58,483 nt of DNA from Alkalibacterium sp. MB6 (GTDB lineage Bacteria; Bacillota; Bacilli; Lactobacillales; Carnobacteriaceae_A). The stretch covers positions 1 through 58,483 of the forward strand of contig NZ_PREX01000016.1 in the NCBI RefSeq assembly GCF_009935905.1, given 5' to 3'. Under the pieces are notes generated by a model. The model did no database searches and was not told the origin of the DNA. It saw only the letters and a list, made by a program, of their open reading frames with translations. This document shows positions 18,201 to 28,945 of this stretch, piece by piece. The stretch's first letter is position 1; every line of letters starts with the position of its first letter. The translations under genes and the position numbers were made by a program.

Positions 18201-19067
18201 GTGTTGATACAATGGTATCCAGGTCATATGGCCAAAGCAAAAAGACAATTTCAAGAAAAGTTAAAATTAGTTGATGTGGTTTACGAGTTAGTCGATGCAC
18301 GGATTCCCTATTCAAGTAAGAACCCCGATTTAGATGATTTAATCGGAAATAAACCACGTATTGTCGTACTAATGAAAAGTGATTTAGCGGATCCAAAACG
18401 CACAAATCAGTGGATAAGTGAATATGAGAAACAAGGCATAGCTGCCCTTTCAATCAATGCTAAAGAAGGCCAAGGATTGAAAGAAGTCATGAAATTGACT
18501 AAAAAGGTTCTGCAGCCTCTATACGACAAGTGGGAAAGTAAAGGCATGAAACCTCGAGCAATAAGAGCAGTCTGTGTCGGGATACCGAACGTAGGAAAGT
18601 CAACCTTAATTAATCGCTTTGCCAGAAAAAACATTGCCAGAACGGGCAACAAGCCTGGCGTGACTAAGGCACAGCAGTGGATTAAATATGGGAAAGAGTT
18701 GGAGTTACTGGATACCCCGGGTATTTTATGGCCTAAATTTGAAGATCAGGAAGTCGCTAAACGACTGGCTGTTACCGGTGCAATAAAAGACACCTTGCTT
18801 CATTTGGATGATATTGCGTTGTACGCTATGGGTTATATCCGTGTAAACTATCCAGGATCGATGGCTGAGAGGTATAAATTAACTACTGAAGAGGAACAAG
18901 AGCAAGACTTACCAGACTTATTAATGTCCATTACTCATAAGCGCGGATTTAAAGATGACTATGAACGTGGCGCAGATATGTTTATTTATGAATTAAGAAA
19001 CGGACAGTTAGGAAGAATGACATTTGAAACACCAGACGACATCAAACCAGAAGCCTCAGACGATTAA
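18201..19067 (+). CDS. rbgA: Ribosome biogenesis GTPase RbgA (YlqF)
   Basis: A 288-residue circularly permuted GTPase needed for late 50S assembly. The order of motifs is G4 (VLMKSDL), then G1 (GIPNVGKSTLINR), then G3 (DTPGILWP), as in YlqF/YawG proteins. GTG 18201 is chosen since AAAGGA (18186-18191) precedes it by nine bases and it gives the usual LIQWYPGHM start; an upstream GTG 18183 would add six residues. The end overlaps the start of rnhB by 44 bases. Confidence 0.94.
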   Translation: MLIQWYPGHMAKAKRQFQEKLKLVDVVYELVDARIPYSSKNPDLDDLIGNKPRIVVLMKSDLADPKRTNQWISEYEKQGIAALSINAKEGQGLKEVMKLTKKVLQPLYDKWESKGMKPRAIRAVCVGIPNVGKSTLINRFARKNIARTGNKPGVTKAQQWIKYGKELELLDTPGILWPKFEDQEVAKRLAVTGAIKDTLLHLDDIALYAMGYIRVNYPGSMAERYKLTTEEEQEQDLPDLLMSITHKRGFKDDYERGADMFIYELRNGQLGRMTFETPDDIKPEASDD

Positions 19068-19824
19068 AGCAATCAAAGAGTTATTAATGAGTGACACGGT
19101 ATTGACCGATGAAGCAGTCGCAGAATTAAGGTTGGACCCCCGGAAAGGCGTCCAGCAGGCCATTAAAACGTGGGACACACGCCAACAGAAGCAGAAAGAA
19201 TTAGAAAACCAATTTTTTACTATGCAACACTATGAACGAGAAGCCCGTCAAAAAGGCTATCAACACATTGCTGGAGTAGACGAAGTCGGCAGAGGTCCGC
19301 TTGCTGGACCGGTTGTTTCTGCAGCCGTCATCTTACCAAAAGAGTGTGATTTAGTTGGCATAAACGATTCCAAACAGTTGAGCAAAACCGAAAGAGAAAA
19401 GTGGGCAAAACGCATTTGTGAACAAGCTGTGTCCATTCATTATTCAATCATTTCAGCACAAGATATTGACCGATTAAACATTTATCAAGCAACCAGATTA
19501 TCTATGAAAGAGGCCGTTTTTGGCTTGTCTCACCAACCTGATTTTTTACTGGTAGATGCCATGTCAATTGATGCACCAATCCCTCAATTGAGTATCATAA
19601 AAGGCGATGCTAAAAGCATTTCTATTGCTGCAGCCTCCATAGTTGCCAAAGTAAAACGAGATCAATTGATGAGTGATTATGCGCAACTTTATCCAGAATT
19701 TGGTTTTGAGCATAATGCTGGTTATGGTACAAAAGAGCACTTAGAGGGTCTGAAAACTGTCGGTGCAACGCCTATCCATCGGGTGTCATTTAAGCCAGTC
19801 AGTGACTACTTAAGAAAATCTTAA
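19024..19824 (+). CDS. rnhB: Ribonuclease HII
   Basis: A 266-residue RNase HII that removes ribonucleotides from DNA. The catalytic acids are in GVDEVGRGPLAGP (D-E) and LLVDAM (D); GYGTKEHLE is a conserved late motif. The start is a TTG inside the end of rbgA, with AGGAAG at 19010-19015; it gives the N-terminal TIKAIKELL segment and the DPRKGVQ box found in Bacillus RnhB, which supports this start. The overlap implies translational coupling. Confidence 0.95.
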   Translation: MKHQTTSNQKPQTIKAIKELLMSDTVLTDEAVAELRLDPRKGVQQAIKTWDTRQQKQKELENQFFTMQHYEREARQKGYQHIAGVDEVGRGPLAGPVVSAAVILPKECDLVGINDSKQLSKTEREKWAKRICEQAVSIHYSIISAQDIDRLNIYQATRLSMKEAVFGLSHQPDFLLVDAMSIDAPIPQLSIIKGDAKSISIAAASIVAKVKRDQLMSDYAQLYPEFGFEHNAGYGTKEHLEGLKTVGATPIHRVSFKPVSDYLRKS

Positions 19825-19825
19825 T

Positions 19826-19892
19826 AAATAAAAATAATGAGTTTCTATCTTTTTTGGGTAATAAAATAGATAGAAACTTATTTTTATTTATT
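19826..19892 (+). terminator. Long AT-rich hairpin between rnhB and dprA
   Basis: Arms of about 27 bp (ATAAAAATAA-x-GAGTTTCTATC against GATAGAAAC-TTATTTTTAT) around a short loop. It can work as a terminator or as a transcript-end protector between rnhB and dprA. Confidence 0.75.
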
Positions 19893-19903
19893 AAGGAGAA
19901 TGC

Positions 19904-20776
19904 ATGATGTATCTATTAACAAAAGAAGACATTATATTATTAACTAGTCACTACTCACAGTTGACTCGACAGGAAAAATGGTCTATGCTTGTTTTTCTTT
20001 ATCCTGACATGAAAGATAAAGCGCCTAAACGAGCACTTCAGGCTAATGTCGCTTCAGAGAAACGAGCATCTTTTTTGCGTTACCTCAAAAATACTCCTAT
20101 AATGCAACTTAAAGATCAGTACAAGAGGGCATCTATTGACTACGTGTGTTTAGGATCAGCTGATTATCCATATATGCTTGAACATAGTTACGATCCACCC
20201 TTTATATTATTTATAAAAGGGAACGCTTCTCTTTTAAAGAGAATAAGTTTAGGAGTCGTTGGTGCTCGGGAATGTTCGGCTTACGGAATCCATGCGTTGA
20301 AAAAGCTGTTGCCACCTTTAGTGGATTCATCGTTGGTGATTACAAGTGGCTTAGCGAAAGGCATAGACCGGGCGGCACACGAATTGACTATAAATGGAGG
20401 CGGCGAAACAATAGCTGTCATCGGCACAGGTTTAGATGTATGCTATCCTAGAGAGAACCGAGATCTTCAATCATTGATTAGTCAATCGCATTTACTCATA
20501 TCAGAATACCCACTCAAAACGGCTCCTAAGAAGCACCATTTCCCCATGAGAAACCGAATTATTGCAGGTTTGTCAAAAGGGGTATTGGTCGTGGAAAGCC
20601 GTGAAAGAAGTGGCAGCCTCATTACTGCTCGCATGGCTCTTGAAGAAGGACGAGATGTTTTTTCTATACCAGGTTCCATCTTGTCTGATTTGTCAGGTGG
20701 GTGTAATGAATTGCTCAAATTAGGCGCAATTCCAGTGACTTCTGGAGAAGATATATTAATGAATTGGACAGAATAA
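19904..20776 (+). CDS. dprA: DNA processing protein DprA (Smf)
   Basis: A 290-residue DprA with the Rossmann-like core: GVVGARECSAYG, TSGLAKGIDRAAH, VIGTGLDVCYPREN, FPMRNRIIAGLS and SGSLITARMALE. It loads RecA onto incoming single-stranded DNA during transformation. An N-terminal helical region (about 1-75) is present, and the C-terminal winged helix seen in some members is missing, as is usual in short Gram-positive forms. It begins at ATG 19904 (or 19907) after AAGGAG. Confidence 0.95.
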   Translation: MMYLLTKEDIILLTSHYSQLTRQEKWSMLVFLYPDMKDKAPKRALQANVASEKRASFLRYLKNTPIMQLKDQYKRASIDYVCLGSADYPYMLEHSYDPPFILFIKGNASLLKRISLGVVGARECSAYGIHALKKLLPPLVDSSLVITSGLAKGIDRAAHELTINGGGETIAVIGTGLDVCYPRENRDLQSLISQSHLLISEYPLKTAPKKHHFPMRNRIIAGLSKGVLVVESRERSGSLITARMALEEGRDVFSIPGSILSDLSGGCNELLKLGAIPVTSGEDILMNWTE

Positions 20777-20809
20777 AGTCATTATTTTTCCGAAAAGCGA
20801 AAAACAAAG

Positions 20810-20839
20810 TTGACAAGTCCATTCATTATGGCATATTAT
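20810..20839 (+). promoter_or_regulatory. Sigma-A promoter upstream of topA
   Basis: TTGACA (20810-20815), 18-bp spacer, TATTAT (20834-20839). About 80 nt of leader before topA. Confidence 0.65.
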
Positions 20840-20919
20840 GATAAGCGATTCTTAAGTGAGATACAACGTATATAAAAAAGATTAAACTGTTAGATACAAA
20901 AAAGGGAGGAGCCTGCAAT

Positions 20920-22989
20920 TTGGCTTTTAAATATTTAGTAATCGTGGAATCACCCGCTAAGGCAAAAACCATTGAAAAGTACCTTGGAAGAAATTATAAA
21001 GTGGTAGCCAGCCTGGGTCATATCCGTGATTTGCCGAAAAGTAGAATGGGTATCGACTTTGAAAATAACTATGAACCCGATTATATTACTATAAGAGGTA
21101 AGGGTCCAGTCATTAAAGAGTTGAAAAAGCACGCGAAAAAAGCTGAAAAAATCTTTCTCGCAGCTGACCCGGATAGAGAAGGAGAAGCCATCGCATGGCA
21201 TCTCAGCTTTCTTCTGGACTTAGATAATAAAGAGAAAAACCGTGTTGTCTTTAATGAGATTACCAAAGAGGCCGTCAAAGAAGCATTAAAAAATCCAAGA
21301 CACTTAAATGAAGATTTAATCGATTCCCAACAAGCTAGACGCATATTGGACCGCATTGTTGGTTATCAAATCAGTCCATTATTATGGAAAAAAGTGAAAC
21401 GTGGACTAAGTGCAGGACGAGTTCAATCGGTTGCATTAAAGATGATTTGCGATAGAGAAAATGAGATTAGAACGTTCAAGCCGGAAGAATACTGGTCAAT
21501 TGAAGCGAATTTCATGAAAAACCGCAAAAAATTTCAAGCTAACTTTTATGGCCTGAACGGTAAAAAGCATGCTCTACCTAACAATGACTCTGTTCAAGAT
21601 GTCTTGAATCAATTAGATAAAAGCCAGGACTGGGATGTCACAAGTGTCATTAAGAAGGAAAGAAAACGAAACCCTTTACCGTCCTTTACCACATCGAGCC
21701 TTCAGCAAGAAGCCGCTGGTAAATTAAACTTCCGAACAAGAAAGACCATGATGGTTGCTCAGCAGCTATACGAAGGAATCAACATTGGTCGAGGTGGAGC
21801 AGTTGGTTTAATTACCTACATGCGTACGGATTCGACTCGTCTGTCAGAAACAGCGAAAGAACAGGCCAATGAGTTAATCTTATCTGAATTTGGCAAAGAG
21901 TATGCCGCGACGACGCAACTCAAGCAAAGTAAGCAAAAATCGGCTCAGGATGCCCACGAGGCCATTCGTCCGACTAGTGCGATGCGTAAACCAGCTGATA
22001 TTGAAAAATACTTGTCTAAAGATCAGATGAAGTTGTACAGCTTGATTTGGTCAAGGTTTATTGCCAGTCAGATGAAACCGGCTGTTTATGACACGATGCG
22101 TGTTGATATTGAACAAAACGGTGTGACGTTCCGCGCAAATGGATCCAAGATCAAGTTTAAAGGGTATCAAATGGTTTACCAAGACAGCAAGACTGAAAAA
22201 GATAACATGCTTCCAGATTTGGAAGAAGGGGACCGTATCCAACTGGATTCTATGGAGCCCAACCAACACTTTACTCAGCCACCAGCTCGTTACAGTGAAG
22301 CAACCTTGATTAAGACTTTAGAAGAAAATGGAGTGGGTCGTCCGTCAACTTATGCACCGACTCTTGAAACCATTCAGCGCCGTTATTATGTGGCATTGAA
22401 AAACAAGCGCTTTGAGCCAACTGAATTAGGCGAAATCGTTAATGAAATCATTGCGGAGTTCTTCCCTGATATCGTCGATGTAAACTTCACAGCTGAACTT
22501 GAAAAAGATTTGGATTCGGTTGAAGAAGGTAAGCGTGAGTGGGTTGATATTATCGATCAATTCTATAAGCCCTTTAAAAAAGAAGTAGACAAAGCGGTTG
22601 AAGAAGTAGAAGAAGTTGAAATTGAAGATGAACCAGCTGGCTTTGACTGTGAAAAATGTGGCAGTCCAATGGTCATTAAAATGGGTCGGTATGGTAAGTT
22701 CCATGCGTGTTCGAACTTCCCGGACTGCCGTAACACGAAACCAATTGTGAAGAAAATCGGTGTGACGTGTCCGACATGTAAAAAAGGTGAAGTCGTCGAG
22801 AGAAAATCTAAGAAGAGTCGAATCTTTTATGGTTGCGAACGCTACCCTGATTGTGAATTCACTTCTTGGGACAAACCAATTGGCAGAGACTGTCCAAAAT
22901 GCGAGCATTATCTTGTTGAGAAAGCGACGAAGAGTCAACGCCAAGTTAAATGTTCGAATTGTGATTATGAAGAAGCTGTTCAGAAATAA
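20920..22989 (+). CDS. topA: DNA topoisomerase I
   Basis: A 689-residue type IA topoisomerase that relaxes negative supercoils. It has an N-terminal Toprim domain ([29 protein letters not shown]), the active-site Tyr300 in [10 protein letters not shown], and three C-terminal zinc fingers of four Cys each (about 585-611, 624-650 and 665-685). It starts at TTG 20920, nine bases after GGGAGGAG. Confidence 0.97.
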   Translation: MAFKYLVIVESPAKAKTIEKYLGRNYKVVASLGHIRDLPKSRMGIDFENNYEPDYITIRGKGPVIKELKKHAKKAEKIFLAADPDREGEAIAWHLSFLLDLDNKEKNRVVFNEITKEAVKEALKNPRHLNEDLIDSQQARRILDRIVGYQISPLLWKKVKRGLSAGRVQSVALKMICDRENEIRTFKPEEYWSIEANFMKNRKKFQANFYGLNGKKHALPNNDSVQDVLNQLDKSQDWDVTSVIKKERKRNPLPSFTTSSLQQEAAGKLNFRTRKTMMVAQQLYEGINIGRGGAVGLITYMRTDSTRLSETAKEQANELILSEFGKEYAATTQLKQSKQKSAQDAHEAIRPTSAMRKPADIEKYLSKDQMKLYSLIWSRFIASQMKPAVYDTMRVDIEQNGVTFRANGSKIKFKGYQMVYQDSKTEKDNMLPDLEEGDRIQLDSMEPNQHFTQPPARYSEATLIKTLEENGVGRPSTYAPTLETIQRRYYVALKNKRFEPTELGEIVNEIIAEFFPDIVDVNFTAELEKDLDSVEEGKREWVDIIDQFYKPFKKEVDKAVEEVEEVEIEDEPAGFDCEKCGSPMVIKMGRYGKFHACSNFPDCRNTKPIVKKIGVTCPTCKKGEVVERKSKKSRIFYGCERYPDCEFTSWDKPIGRDCPKCEHYLVEKATKSQRQVKCSNCDYEEAVQK

Positions 22990-23013
22990 GAGTGCATTAA
23001 TTAAATAGAACTG

Positions 23014-23061
23014 AAAAAGGCCCTTGCCATCATTTGAGACAATGATAGCAGGAGGCCTTTT
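23014..23061 (+). terminator. Terminator after topA
   Basis: Stem AAAAGGCC...TTGC-ATCATT / AATGAT-GCA...GGCCTTTT with minor bulges. Confidence 0.85.
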
Positions 23062-23146
23062 AATCAGTCTTTCCTTCTCTTTCATTAAAAGGTCATGAAT
23101 AGGTGACAGAAATATGATAAAATGAAGGGAGTGAGGTGAGACAGCT

Positions 23147-24043
23147 ATGTCCAACAAATGGATTGATTTATTTTCTTCCTATTTACTAAATGAACGCCAC
23201 TACTCTGAACACACGAATGAAGCCTATATTAACGATTTGCTTGCCTTTCACTCCTTTTTAAAAGACACAGGTGAAGAGGATATATTAAACGTCAATTTGT
23301 CAGATGCTCGCATTTATTTGAGTTTTTTAACGGATAAAAACTATTCACGTACATCCATCTCAAGAAAAATTTCCAGTATGAGAGCTTTTTATCAGTTTCT
23401 ATTAAATAATGAACTAGTGAAAGACAACCCGTTCTCTTATTTGCAAGTCAAAAAGAGAGGGTCACGCTTACCTACTTTTTTCTATGAAGAAGAAATGGAG
23501 GCTTTATTTAAGGCAGCTGAAGGAGAATCTCCTCTTGAACTACGAAACCAAGCCTTGCTTGAATTGTTATATGGGACGGGTATTCGAGTCAGTGAGTGCC
23601 AAGGGATTAAAATGGATGATATTGATTTTCCTATGGGCATGCTATTCGTTAAAGGAAAGGGCAACAAAGAACGCTACATTCCTTTTGGTCATTATGCAAG
23701 TGAAGCTTTAAAGGTGTATATTGAACAAGGTAGACATCAGCTGATGGAGACTTATAGTAAAGATCACCCTTACGTTTTTGTCAATCATCATGGGGATCAA
23801 ATTACACAAAACGGTATCCAATATGTCTTAACAGAATTGATTAAAAAGAGCACATTAACCAGTAGCATCTCCCCGCATATGTTAAGACACACCTTTGCGA
23901 CTCATTTACTGAATAACGGAGCAGATATAAGAACAGTCCAAGAGTTATTAGGACACAAGAGTCTAGCATCCACGCAAATTTATACCCACGTCACGACGGA
24001 ACATCTTCAAAAAGACTATAATGCGTTTCATCCGAGAGCGTAG
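23147..24043 (+). CDS. xerC: Tyrosine recombinase XerC (CodV)
   Basis: A 298-residue tyrosine recombinase that resolves chromosome dimers. The N-terminal SAM-like DNA-binding part spans about 1-90. The catalytic set is R in GTGIRVSE, K in KGKGNKERYIP, H-x-x-R in HMLRHTFATHL, H in LGHKSL and Y in IYTHV. It comes directly before hslV-hslU as in Bacillus; trmFO, usually between topA and this gene, is not present. Confidence 0.94.
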   Translation: MSNKWIDLFSSYLLNERHYSEHTNEAYINDLLAFHSFLKDTGEEDILNVNLSDARIYLSFLTDKNYSRTSISRKISSMRAFYQFLLNNELVKDNPFSYLQVKKRGSRLPTFFYEEEMEALFKAAEGESPLELRNQALLELLYGTGIRVSECQGIKMDDIDFPMGMLFVKGKGNKERYIPFGHYASEALKVYIEQGRHQLMETYSKDHPYVFVNHHGDQITQNGIQYVLTELIKKSTLTSSISPHMLRHTFATHLLNNGADIRTVQELLGHKSLASTQIYTHVTTEHLQKDYNAFHPRA

Positions 24044-24081
24044 AGTCTCTTAAATCTAGAGAATAACTGGAGGAATACGAT

Positions 24082-24606
24082 ATGACAACGATACTAGCTA
24101 TACAACACAATGGTAAAAGTGCGATGTCCGGTGACGGTCAAGTCACCATGGGCGAGCAGGTAGTGATGAAAAGCACAGCAAAAAAAGTCAGAAAGATTTT
24201 TAACGGTGAAGTGCTTGTTGGTTTTGCTGGTAGTGTAGCAGATGCCTTTACTCTTGAAGAAAAATTTGAAGGCTATTTAAACCAATACAACGGTCATTTA
24301 ATGAGAGCTGCTGTCGAGTTGGCTCAAGAATGGCGCACAGATAAAATGATGAAAAATTTAGAAGCGTTACTGATTGTTATGAATAAGGAACAAATGCTAT
24401 TGATTTCAGGAAACGGTGAAGTCATTCAACCAGATGACGGTATTTTAGGCATTGGTTCTGGTGGTAATTTTGCCTTATCTGCCGCTCGTGCGTTAAAACT
24501 GCACGGTGAGTCGTTAACTGCAGAAGATATTTCACATGCTAGTCTAAAAATAGCAGCTGATATCTGTGTTTATACGAATGACACAATCATTACAGAAACA
24601 CTATAA
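24082..24606 (+). CDS. hslV: HslV (ClpQ) peptidase subunit of the HslUV protease
   Basis: A 174-residue proteasome-like peptidase. The start [22 protein letters not shown] puts the N-terminal nucleophile at Thr2 after Met removal; [12 protein letters not shown] and [15 protein letters not shown] are family motifs. ATG 24082 follows GGAGG. It assembles with HslU, whose gene follows 12 bp downstream. Confidence 0.96.
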   Translation: MTTILAIQHNGKSAMSGDGQVTMGEQVVMKSTAKKVRKIFNGEVLVGFAGSVADAFTLEEKFEGYLNQYNGHLMRAAVELAQEWRTDKMMKNLEALLIVMNKEQMLLISGNGEVIQPDDGILGIGSGGNFALSAARALKLHGESLTAEDISHASLKIAADICVYTNDTIITETL

Positions 24607-24618
24607 GGAGACATGTAT

Positions 24619-26037
24619 ATGAGAACGAGAAATGACTTAACGCCTAGAGAAATTGTTAGTCGCTTAGACCAATATATTGTTGGACAAGGTGATGCAAAAA
24701 AAGCTGTCGCTGTTGCTTTACGTAATCGTTACCGTCGATTGAAACTAGACGAAGACATGCAACGAGACATTACGCCTAAAAACATCTTAATGATTGGAGC
24801 AACAGGTATTGGTAAGACAGAAATTGCCCGCCGGTTGGCATACATTGTCGATGCACCCTTTATTAAAGTCGAAGCCACTAAATTCACTGAAGTGGGTTAC
24901 ATTGGACGAGACGTTGAATCCATGGTCCGTGATTTAACAGAAGCTTCTATCGCTTTAGTGCGTGAGGAATACAGAAGCAACGTGAGAAGTCGAGCAGAAA
25001 AACGTGCCATTGAGCGTGTAGCAAAAGCTCTAGCACCAGGAATCAAGAAAGAGAAAAGCCAAGATAATAACCCGTTTGCTAGTATGTTTAAAGGAATGGG
25101 CATGGATCCGTCTCAATTCCCACAAGGTCCTGAAGAGGAAGAAGAAGAAACGGTTACCTCTGATATTTCATCTAAACGCGATGAATTAAAAGAGCAAATT
25201 CAAAAAGGAATACTGGATAACCGTGAACTGGAAATAAAAGTAGCAGAGAAGAAGAAAACCAATACAATGAATGCCCCTCTTGAACAAATGGGTATTGATT
25301 TATCAGAAACCCTTGGTCAATTAACTCCAACGAAGAAAGTGAAGAGAAAAGTAACAGTTAAAGAAGCTGTAGACATCTTTACTGAAGAAGAAGCAGACAA
25401 ATTAATTAATGAAGAAGATATTAACGCAGATGCAGTTCGTTTAACAGAAAATTCTGGTATTATCTTTATTGACGAAATTGATAAAATCACTTCCAAAGGC
25501 CAGCAAAACAGTGGTCAAGTGTCACGTGAAGGGGTACAAAGAGATATCTTGCCTATCGTTGAAGGCTCAGCAGTTAGAACGAAATATGGGACAGTCAATA
25601 CCGATCATATTTTATTTATTGGATCAGGTGCTTTCCATATGTCTAAACCAAGCGATTTAATTCCAGAGTTGCAAGGTCGTTTTCCAATTCGTGTCGAGTT
25701 AAATGATTTAACAAAAGATGATTTTGTTAAAATACTGACTGAACCAGAAAATGCTTTAATTAAGCAGTACCGAGCATTACTTGAAACCGAAAATATATCT
25801 GTTATCTTTACAATGGATGCCATTGAAAAAGTTGCAGAAATTGCCTTTGATGTCAATGAATCAACTGACAACATTGGTGCAAGACGACTCCATACTATAT
25901 TAGAAAGACTTCTGGAAGATTTACTCTTTGAAGCACCTGATATGACAATGGGTGAAGTGAAAATCACTCAAAAGTATGTAGAAGACAAAATCGGTCATAT
26001 TGTTGAAGACAAAGACCTCAGCCGTTATATTCTATAA
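24619..26037 (+). CDS. hslU: HslU (ClpY) ATPase subunit of the HslUV protease
   Basis: A 472-residue AAA+ unfoldase with Walker [10 protein letters not shown], Walker B IIFIDEID, and an I-domain with an acidic EEEEEET stretch (about 170-180). ATG 24619 is eight bases after AAGGAG; ATG 24613, two codons upstream, is too close to that site. The conserved C-terminal tail (DLSRYIL) that inserts in HslV is present. No codY follows, unlike in Bacillus. Confidence 0.96.
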   Translation: MRTRNDLTPREIVSRLDQYIVGQGDAKKAVAVALRNRYRRLKLDEDMQRDITPKNILMIGATGIGKTEIARRLAYIVDAPFIKVEATKFTEVGYIGRDVESMVRDLTEASIALVREEYRSNVRSRAEKRAIERVAKALAPGIKKEKSQDNNPFASMFKGMGMDPSQFPQGPEEEEEETVTSDISSKRDELKEQIQKGILDNRELEIKVAEKKKTNTMNAPLEQMGIDLSETLGQLTPTKKVKRKVTVKEAVDIFTEEEADKLINEEDINADAVRLTENSGIIFIDEIDKITSKGQQNSGQVSREGVQRDILPIVEGSAVRTKYGTVNTDHILFIGSGAFHMSKPSDLIPELQGRFPIRVELNDLTKDDFVKILTEPENALIKQYRALLETENISVIFTMDAIEKVAEIAFDVNESTDNIGARRLHTILERLLEDLLFEAPDMTMGEVKITQKYVEDKIGHIVEDKDLSRYIL

Positions 26038-26048
26038 TGTAATCAAAA

Positions 26049-26097
26049 AAACAGACCTTTTATTAGCTTGATTCAAGCTGATCGAAGGTCTGTTTTC
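26049..26097. terminator. Bidirectional terminator, hslU / plsY
   Basis: AACAGACCTT / AAGGTCTGTTTT outer stem, with an inner AGCTTGATTCAAGCT hairpin. Confidence 0.85.
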
Positions 26098-26700
26098 TTA
26101 TTTGCTTTTTTTGTGATGGCGTCCCCAAGGCACTTTGTTTTCGTTACCTTCTTTAATACGGACAATATTAGACCGATGCCTGACAATGACAATAATCATA
26201 GCCAACCATACAACCGTTGTGAAAACCCAGTCACCGACAAAGATTGAGGCTAAAGCGGCCACTATGAGGGTCACGATGCTAGCTAAACTCACCATACTGG
26301 AAAAATACAGGACAGAAACCCATATAATCAAGAAAAAGAGTAGCAATAAGGGTTGCACGGCTAAAACAACACCTGCACTTGTCGCCACAGCTTTACCACC
26401 TTTGAAGCCAAGGAATAGAGAAAAGACGTGACCGAGAATGGCGAATACCCCTACGAACATGGGGTGAATGTCTAAACCTAACCAAATAGGGATAAGAGTA
26501 GCTAACGTCCCTTTAGCTATATCAAGAATTAACACCACGATGCCAGCTTTGACTCCCAATACACGAAACGTATTAGTCGTCCCTGTGTTTCCGCTGCCTA
26601 AGGTTCTAATATCTGTTTTAAAAAATAATTGACCGATCCATAAGCCGGGTTGTAAAGAACCCAGTAAATAAGCAATAACCATGACTGCTATTTCCCACAA
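26098..26700 (-). CDS. plsY: Glycerol-3-phosphate acyltransferase PlsY
   Basis: A 200-residue inner-membrane protein with about five to six helices. PlsY motifs are YLLGSLQPGLWIG, LGSGNTGTTNTFRVLG, FLGFKGGKAVATSAGV and the later VVIVRHRSNIVRIKEG. It transfers an acyl group from acyl-phosphate to glycerol-3-phosphate to begin phospholipid synthesis. It is divergent from parE, which is its common position in Firmicutes. Confidence 0.95.
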   Translation of the reverse strand: MWEIAVMVIAYLLGSLQPGLWIGQLFFKTDIRTLGSGNTGTTNTFRVLGVKAGIVVLILDIAKGTLATLIPIWLGLDIHPMFVGVFAILGHVFSLFLGFKGGKAVATSAGVVLAVQPLLLLFFLIIWVSVLYFSSMVSLASIVTLIVAALASIFVGDWVFTTVVWLAMIIVIVRHRSNIVRIKEGNENKVPWGRHHKKSK

Positions 26701-26949
26701 AATAGTTCCTCCTTAAACTGTTCCTTTTACCTTGAATAATTTTACCATTTTTTTGACTAAATGCACACCTGTTTGAAAGGATTACTCACATTCTTAAAAA
26801 GGGAACATAAGTTTTTTACACAAATTGTGATATATATGGTAATATTAATAATGCTTGTACTGAAACGAAACAAGAGCTAAAGGAACGACTAACTTTGTTT
26901 CTTAGCGTGTAATTATAGTTATAGACCGTTTAAAGGAGAGTTTATTTTA

Positions 26950-28926
26950 ATGGCAATGAAACAATACGATGATCATTCTATTCAAGTTTTAGAAGGATTG
27001 GATGCTGTTCGGAAACGACCGGGCATGTATATCGGTTCCACAGACTCAAGAGGTCTTCACCATATGGTTTACGAAATAGTCGACAATGCTGTCGATGAAA
27101 TGCTGGCAGGATTCGGATCTAAAATAGATGTCGTCATTCACAAAGACAACAGTATTTCTATTAAAGATGACGGCAGAGGGATGCCTACTGGTATGCATTC
27201 ATCGGGTGTTCCAACGATACAAGTTATTTTCACCGTACTTCACGCGGGAGGAAAGTTTGGCCAGAGTGGTGGATACAAAACATCTGGAGGCTTACACGGA
27301 GTAGGTGCATCAGTTGTAAATGCGTTATCCGAATGGCTAACTGTTAAAGTCTACCGGGATGGTGTAGAGTATACACAATTATTTGTAAATGGTGGCAAGC
27401 CTAAAGGAAAAGTCACTCAGAAAAAAGCACCTAAAAGTAAAAATGGAACGCTAGTGCATTTTAAACCTGATTCCACCATGTTCCAACAGACGGAGTTTTC
27501 GTTCAGCTTGTTAAGCGAACGATTAAGAGAATCTGCTTTTTTACTCAAAGGAATTGAAATTAATATTACCGATGAACGAAAAGATAAACAGGAAACATTC
27601 TTTTATGAAGAAGGAATCAAGGAGTTTGTCAGTTATTTAAACGAAGAAAAAGATACATTGTCACCTGTTGCATATTTTGAAGGTGAACATAATGGGATAG
27701 AAGTCGAGTGTGCATTCCAGTACAATGATGGTTATTCCGAAAACGTCCTGAGTTTTGTAAATAACGTGCGTACCAGAGATGGTGGAACTCATGAAGTGGG
27801 AACGAAAACAGCTTTAACCAAAACCTTTAATGAATACGCCAGACGAGTTGGACTATTAAAGGATAAAGAAAAGAATTTAGAAGGGACAGATGTCAGAGAA
27901 GGTATGTCGATGATTCTGTCCATTAGAATTCCTGAGAATGTGCTTCAATTTGAAGGGCAAACGAAGAGTAAATTAGGTACGCCAGAAGCACGAACCGCAT
28001 GTGATGTGGTCATTTCTGAACAGTTCAATTTCTTCTTAGCCGAAAATGGAGACATGAGCCAGCAAATCGTTCGTAAAGCGATTAAAGCAAGGGAAGCAAG
28101 AGAAGCTGCACGTAAAGCAAAAGAAGATTCTAGAAATGGGAAGAAACGTAAGCGTCAAGAAACCCTTCTTTCAGGTAAACTGACGCCTGCACAAAGTAAA
28201 AACGCTAAGAAAAATGAATTGTACTTGGTAGAGGGAGACTCTGCTGGAGGATCCGCTAAACAAGGACGTGACCGTAAATTCCAAGCCATTTTACCATTAA
28301 GAGGTAAAGTCATTAATACGGAAAAAGCCAATATCCAAGATATATTAAAAAACGAAGAAATCAGCACCATGATATACACCATAGGAGCTGGAGTTGGGCC
28401 AGAATTCGATTTAAAAGACTGTAATTACGATAAAATTGTGATTATGACCGATGCGGATACGGATGGCGCTCACATTCAAGTGCTTTTGCTGACATTCTTC
28501 TATCGCTACATGAAACCACTTATTGAAGCAGGTAAAGTATACCTAGCACTTCCACCCTTGTATAAAGTGTCTAAAGGAAGAGGAAAGAGCGAAGTGATTG
28601 AATATGCTTGGACGGATGACGAATTAGAAGGCGTCATTGAATCGATAGGCAAAGGGTACATGATTCAGCGGTATAAAGGACTAGGTGAGATGAACGCCGA
28701 TCAGTTGTGGGACACAACGATGAACCCAGAAAGCCGTACACTTATCCGAGTAACGATTGATGACGTGGCACAGGCAGAACGACGTGTCTCAGTCTTAATG
28801 GGCAATAAAGTCGACCCACGACGAAAATGGATTGAAGAGAATGTGGAATTCTCACTTGAAGAAGAAGGCAGCATACTTGAGAATAATGAGGTGCTAGACG
28901 AGCAAGAAAATCCAATCCAATTGTAA
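26950..28926 (+). CDS. parE: Topoisomerase IV subunit B (ParE)
   Basis: A 658-residue type IIA topoisomerase ATPase subunit. The GHKL domain carries VDNAVDE, DDGRGMP and GLHGVGASVVNALS; the Toprim domain carries EGDSAGGSAKQGRD and the acidic MTDADTDGAH. The start ATG 26950 gives the usual VLEGLDAVRKRPGMYIGS. The order parE-parC with plsY divergent upstream supports topoisomerase IV rather than gyrase. Confidence 0.96.
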   Translation: MAMKQYDDHSIQVLEGLDAVRKRPGMYIGSTDSRGLHHMVYEIVDNAVDEMLAGFGSKIDVVIHKDNSISIKDDGRGMPTGMHSSGVPTIQVIFTVLHAGGKFGQSGGYKTSGGLHGVGASVVNALSEWLTVKVYRDGVEYTQLFVNGGKPKGKVTQKKAPKSKNGTLVHFKPDSTMFQQTEFSFSLLSERLRESAFLLKGIEINITDERKDKQETFFYEEGIKEFVSYLNEEKDTLSPVAYFEGEHNGIEVECAFQYNDGYSENVLSFVNNVRTRDGGTHEVGTKTALTKTFNEYARRVGLLKDKEKNLEGTDVREGMSMILSIRIPENVLQFEGQTKSKLGTPEARTACDVVISEQFNFFLAENGDMSQQIVRKAIKAREAREAARKAKEDSRNGKKRKRQETLLSGKLTPAQSKNAKKNELYLVEGDSAGGSAKQGRDRKFQAILPLRGKVINTEKANIQDILKNEEISTMIYTIGAGVGPEFDLKDCNYDKIVIMTDADTDGAHIQVLLLTFFYRYMKPLIEAGKVYLALPPLYKVSKGRGKSEVIEYAWTDDELEGVIESIGKGYMIQRYKGLGEMNADQLWDTTMNPESRTLIRVTIDDVAQAERRVSVLMGNKVDPRRKWIEENVEFSLEEEGSILENNEVLDEQENPIQL

Positions 28927-28945
28927 GAAAGGTAGATCATATTAG

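Noticed and set aside
22426-23157. Long open frame of 243 codons on the minus strand opposite the 3' end of topA
   Set aside because: It lies antisense to the conserved zinc-finger region of topA, is rich in Phe and Ile from complementary Lys and Glu codons, and has no homology motif. It is a shadow frame.
26815-26832. Palindrome TACACAAATTGTGATA between plsY and parE
   Set aside because: The arms are in the opposite orientation to a Rex site and the match is short in AT-rich DNA. No regulator could be named.
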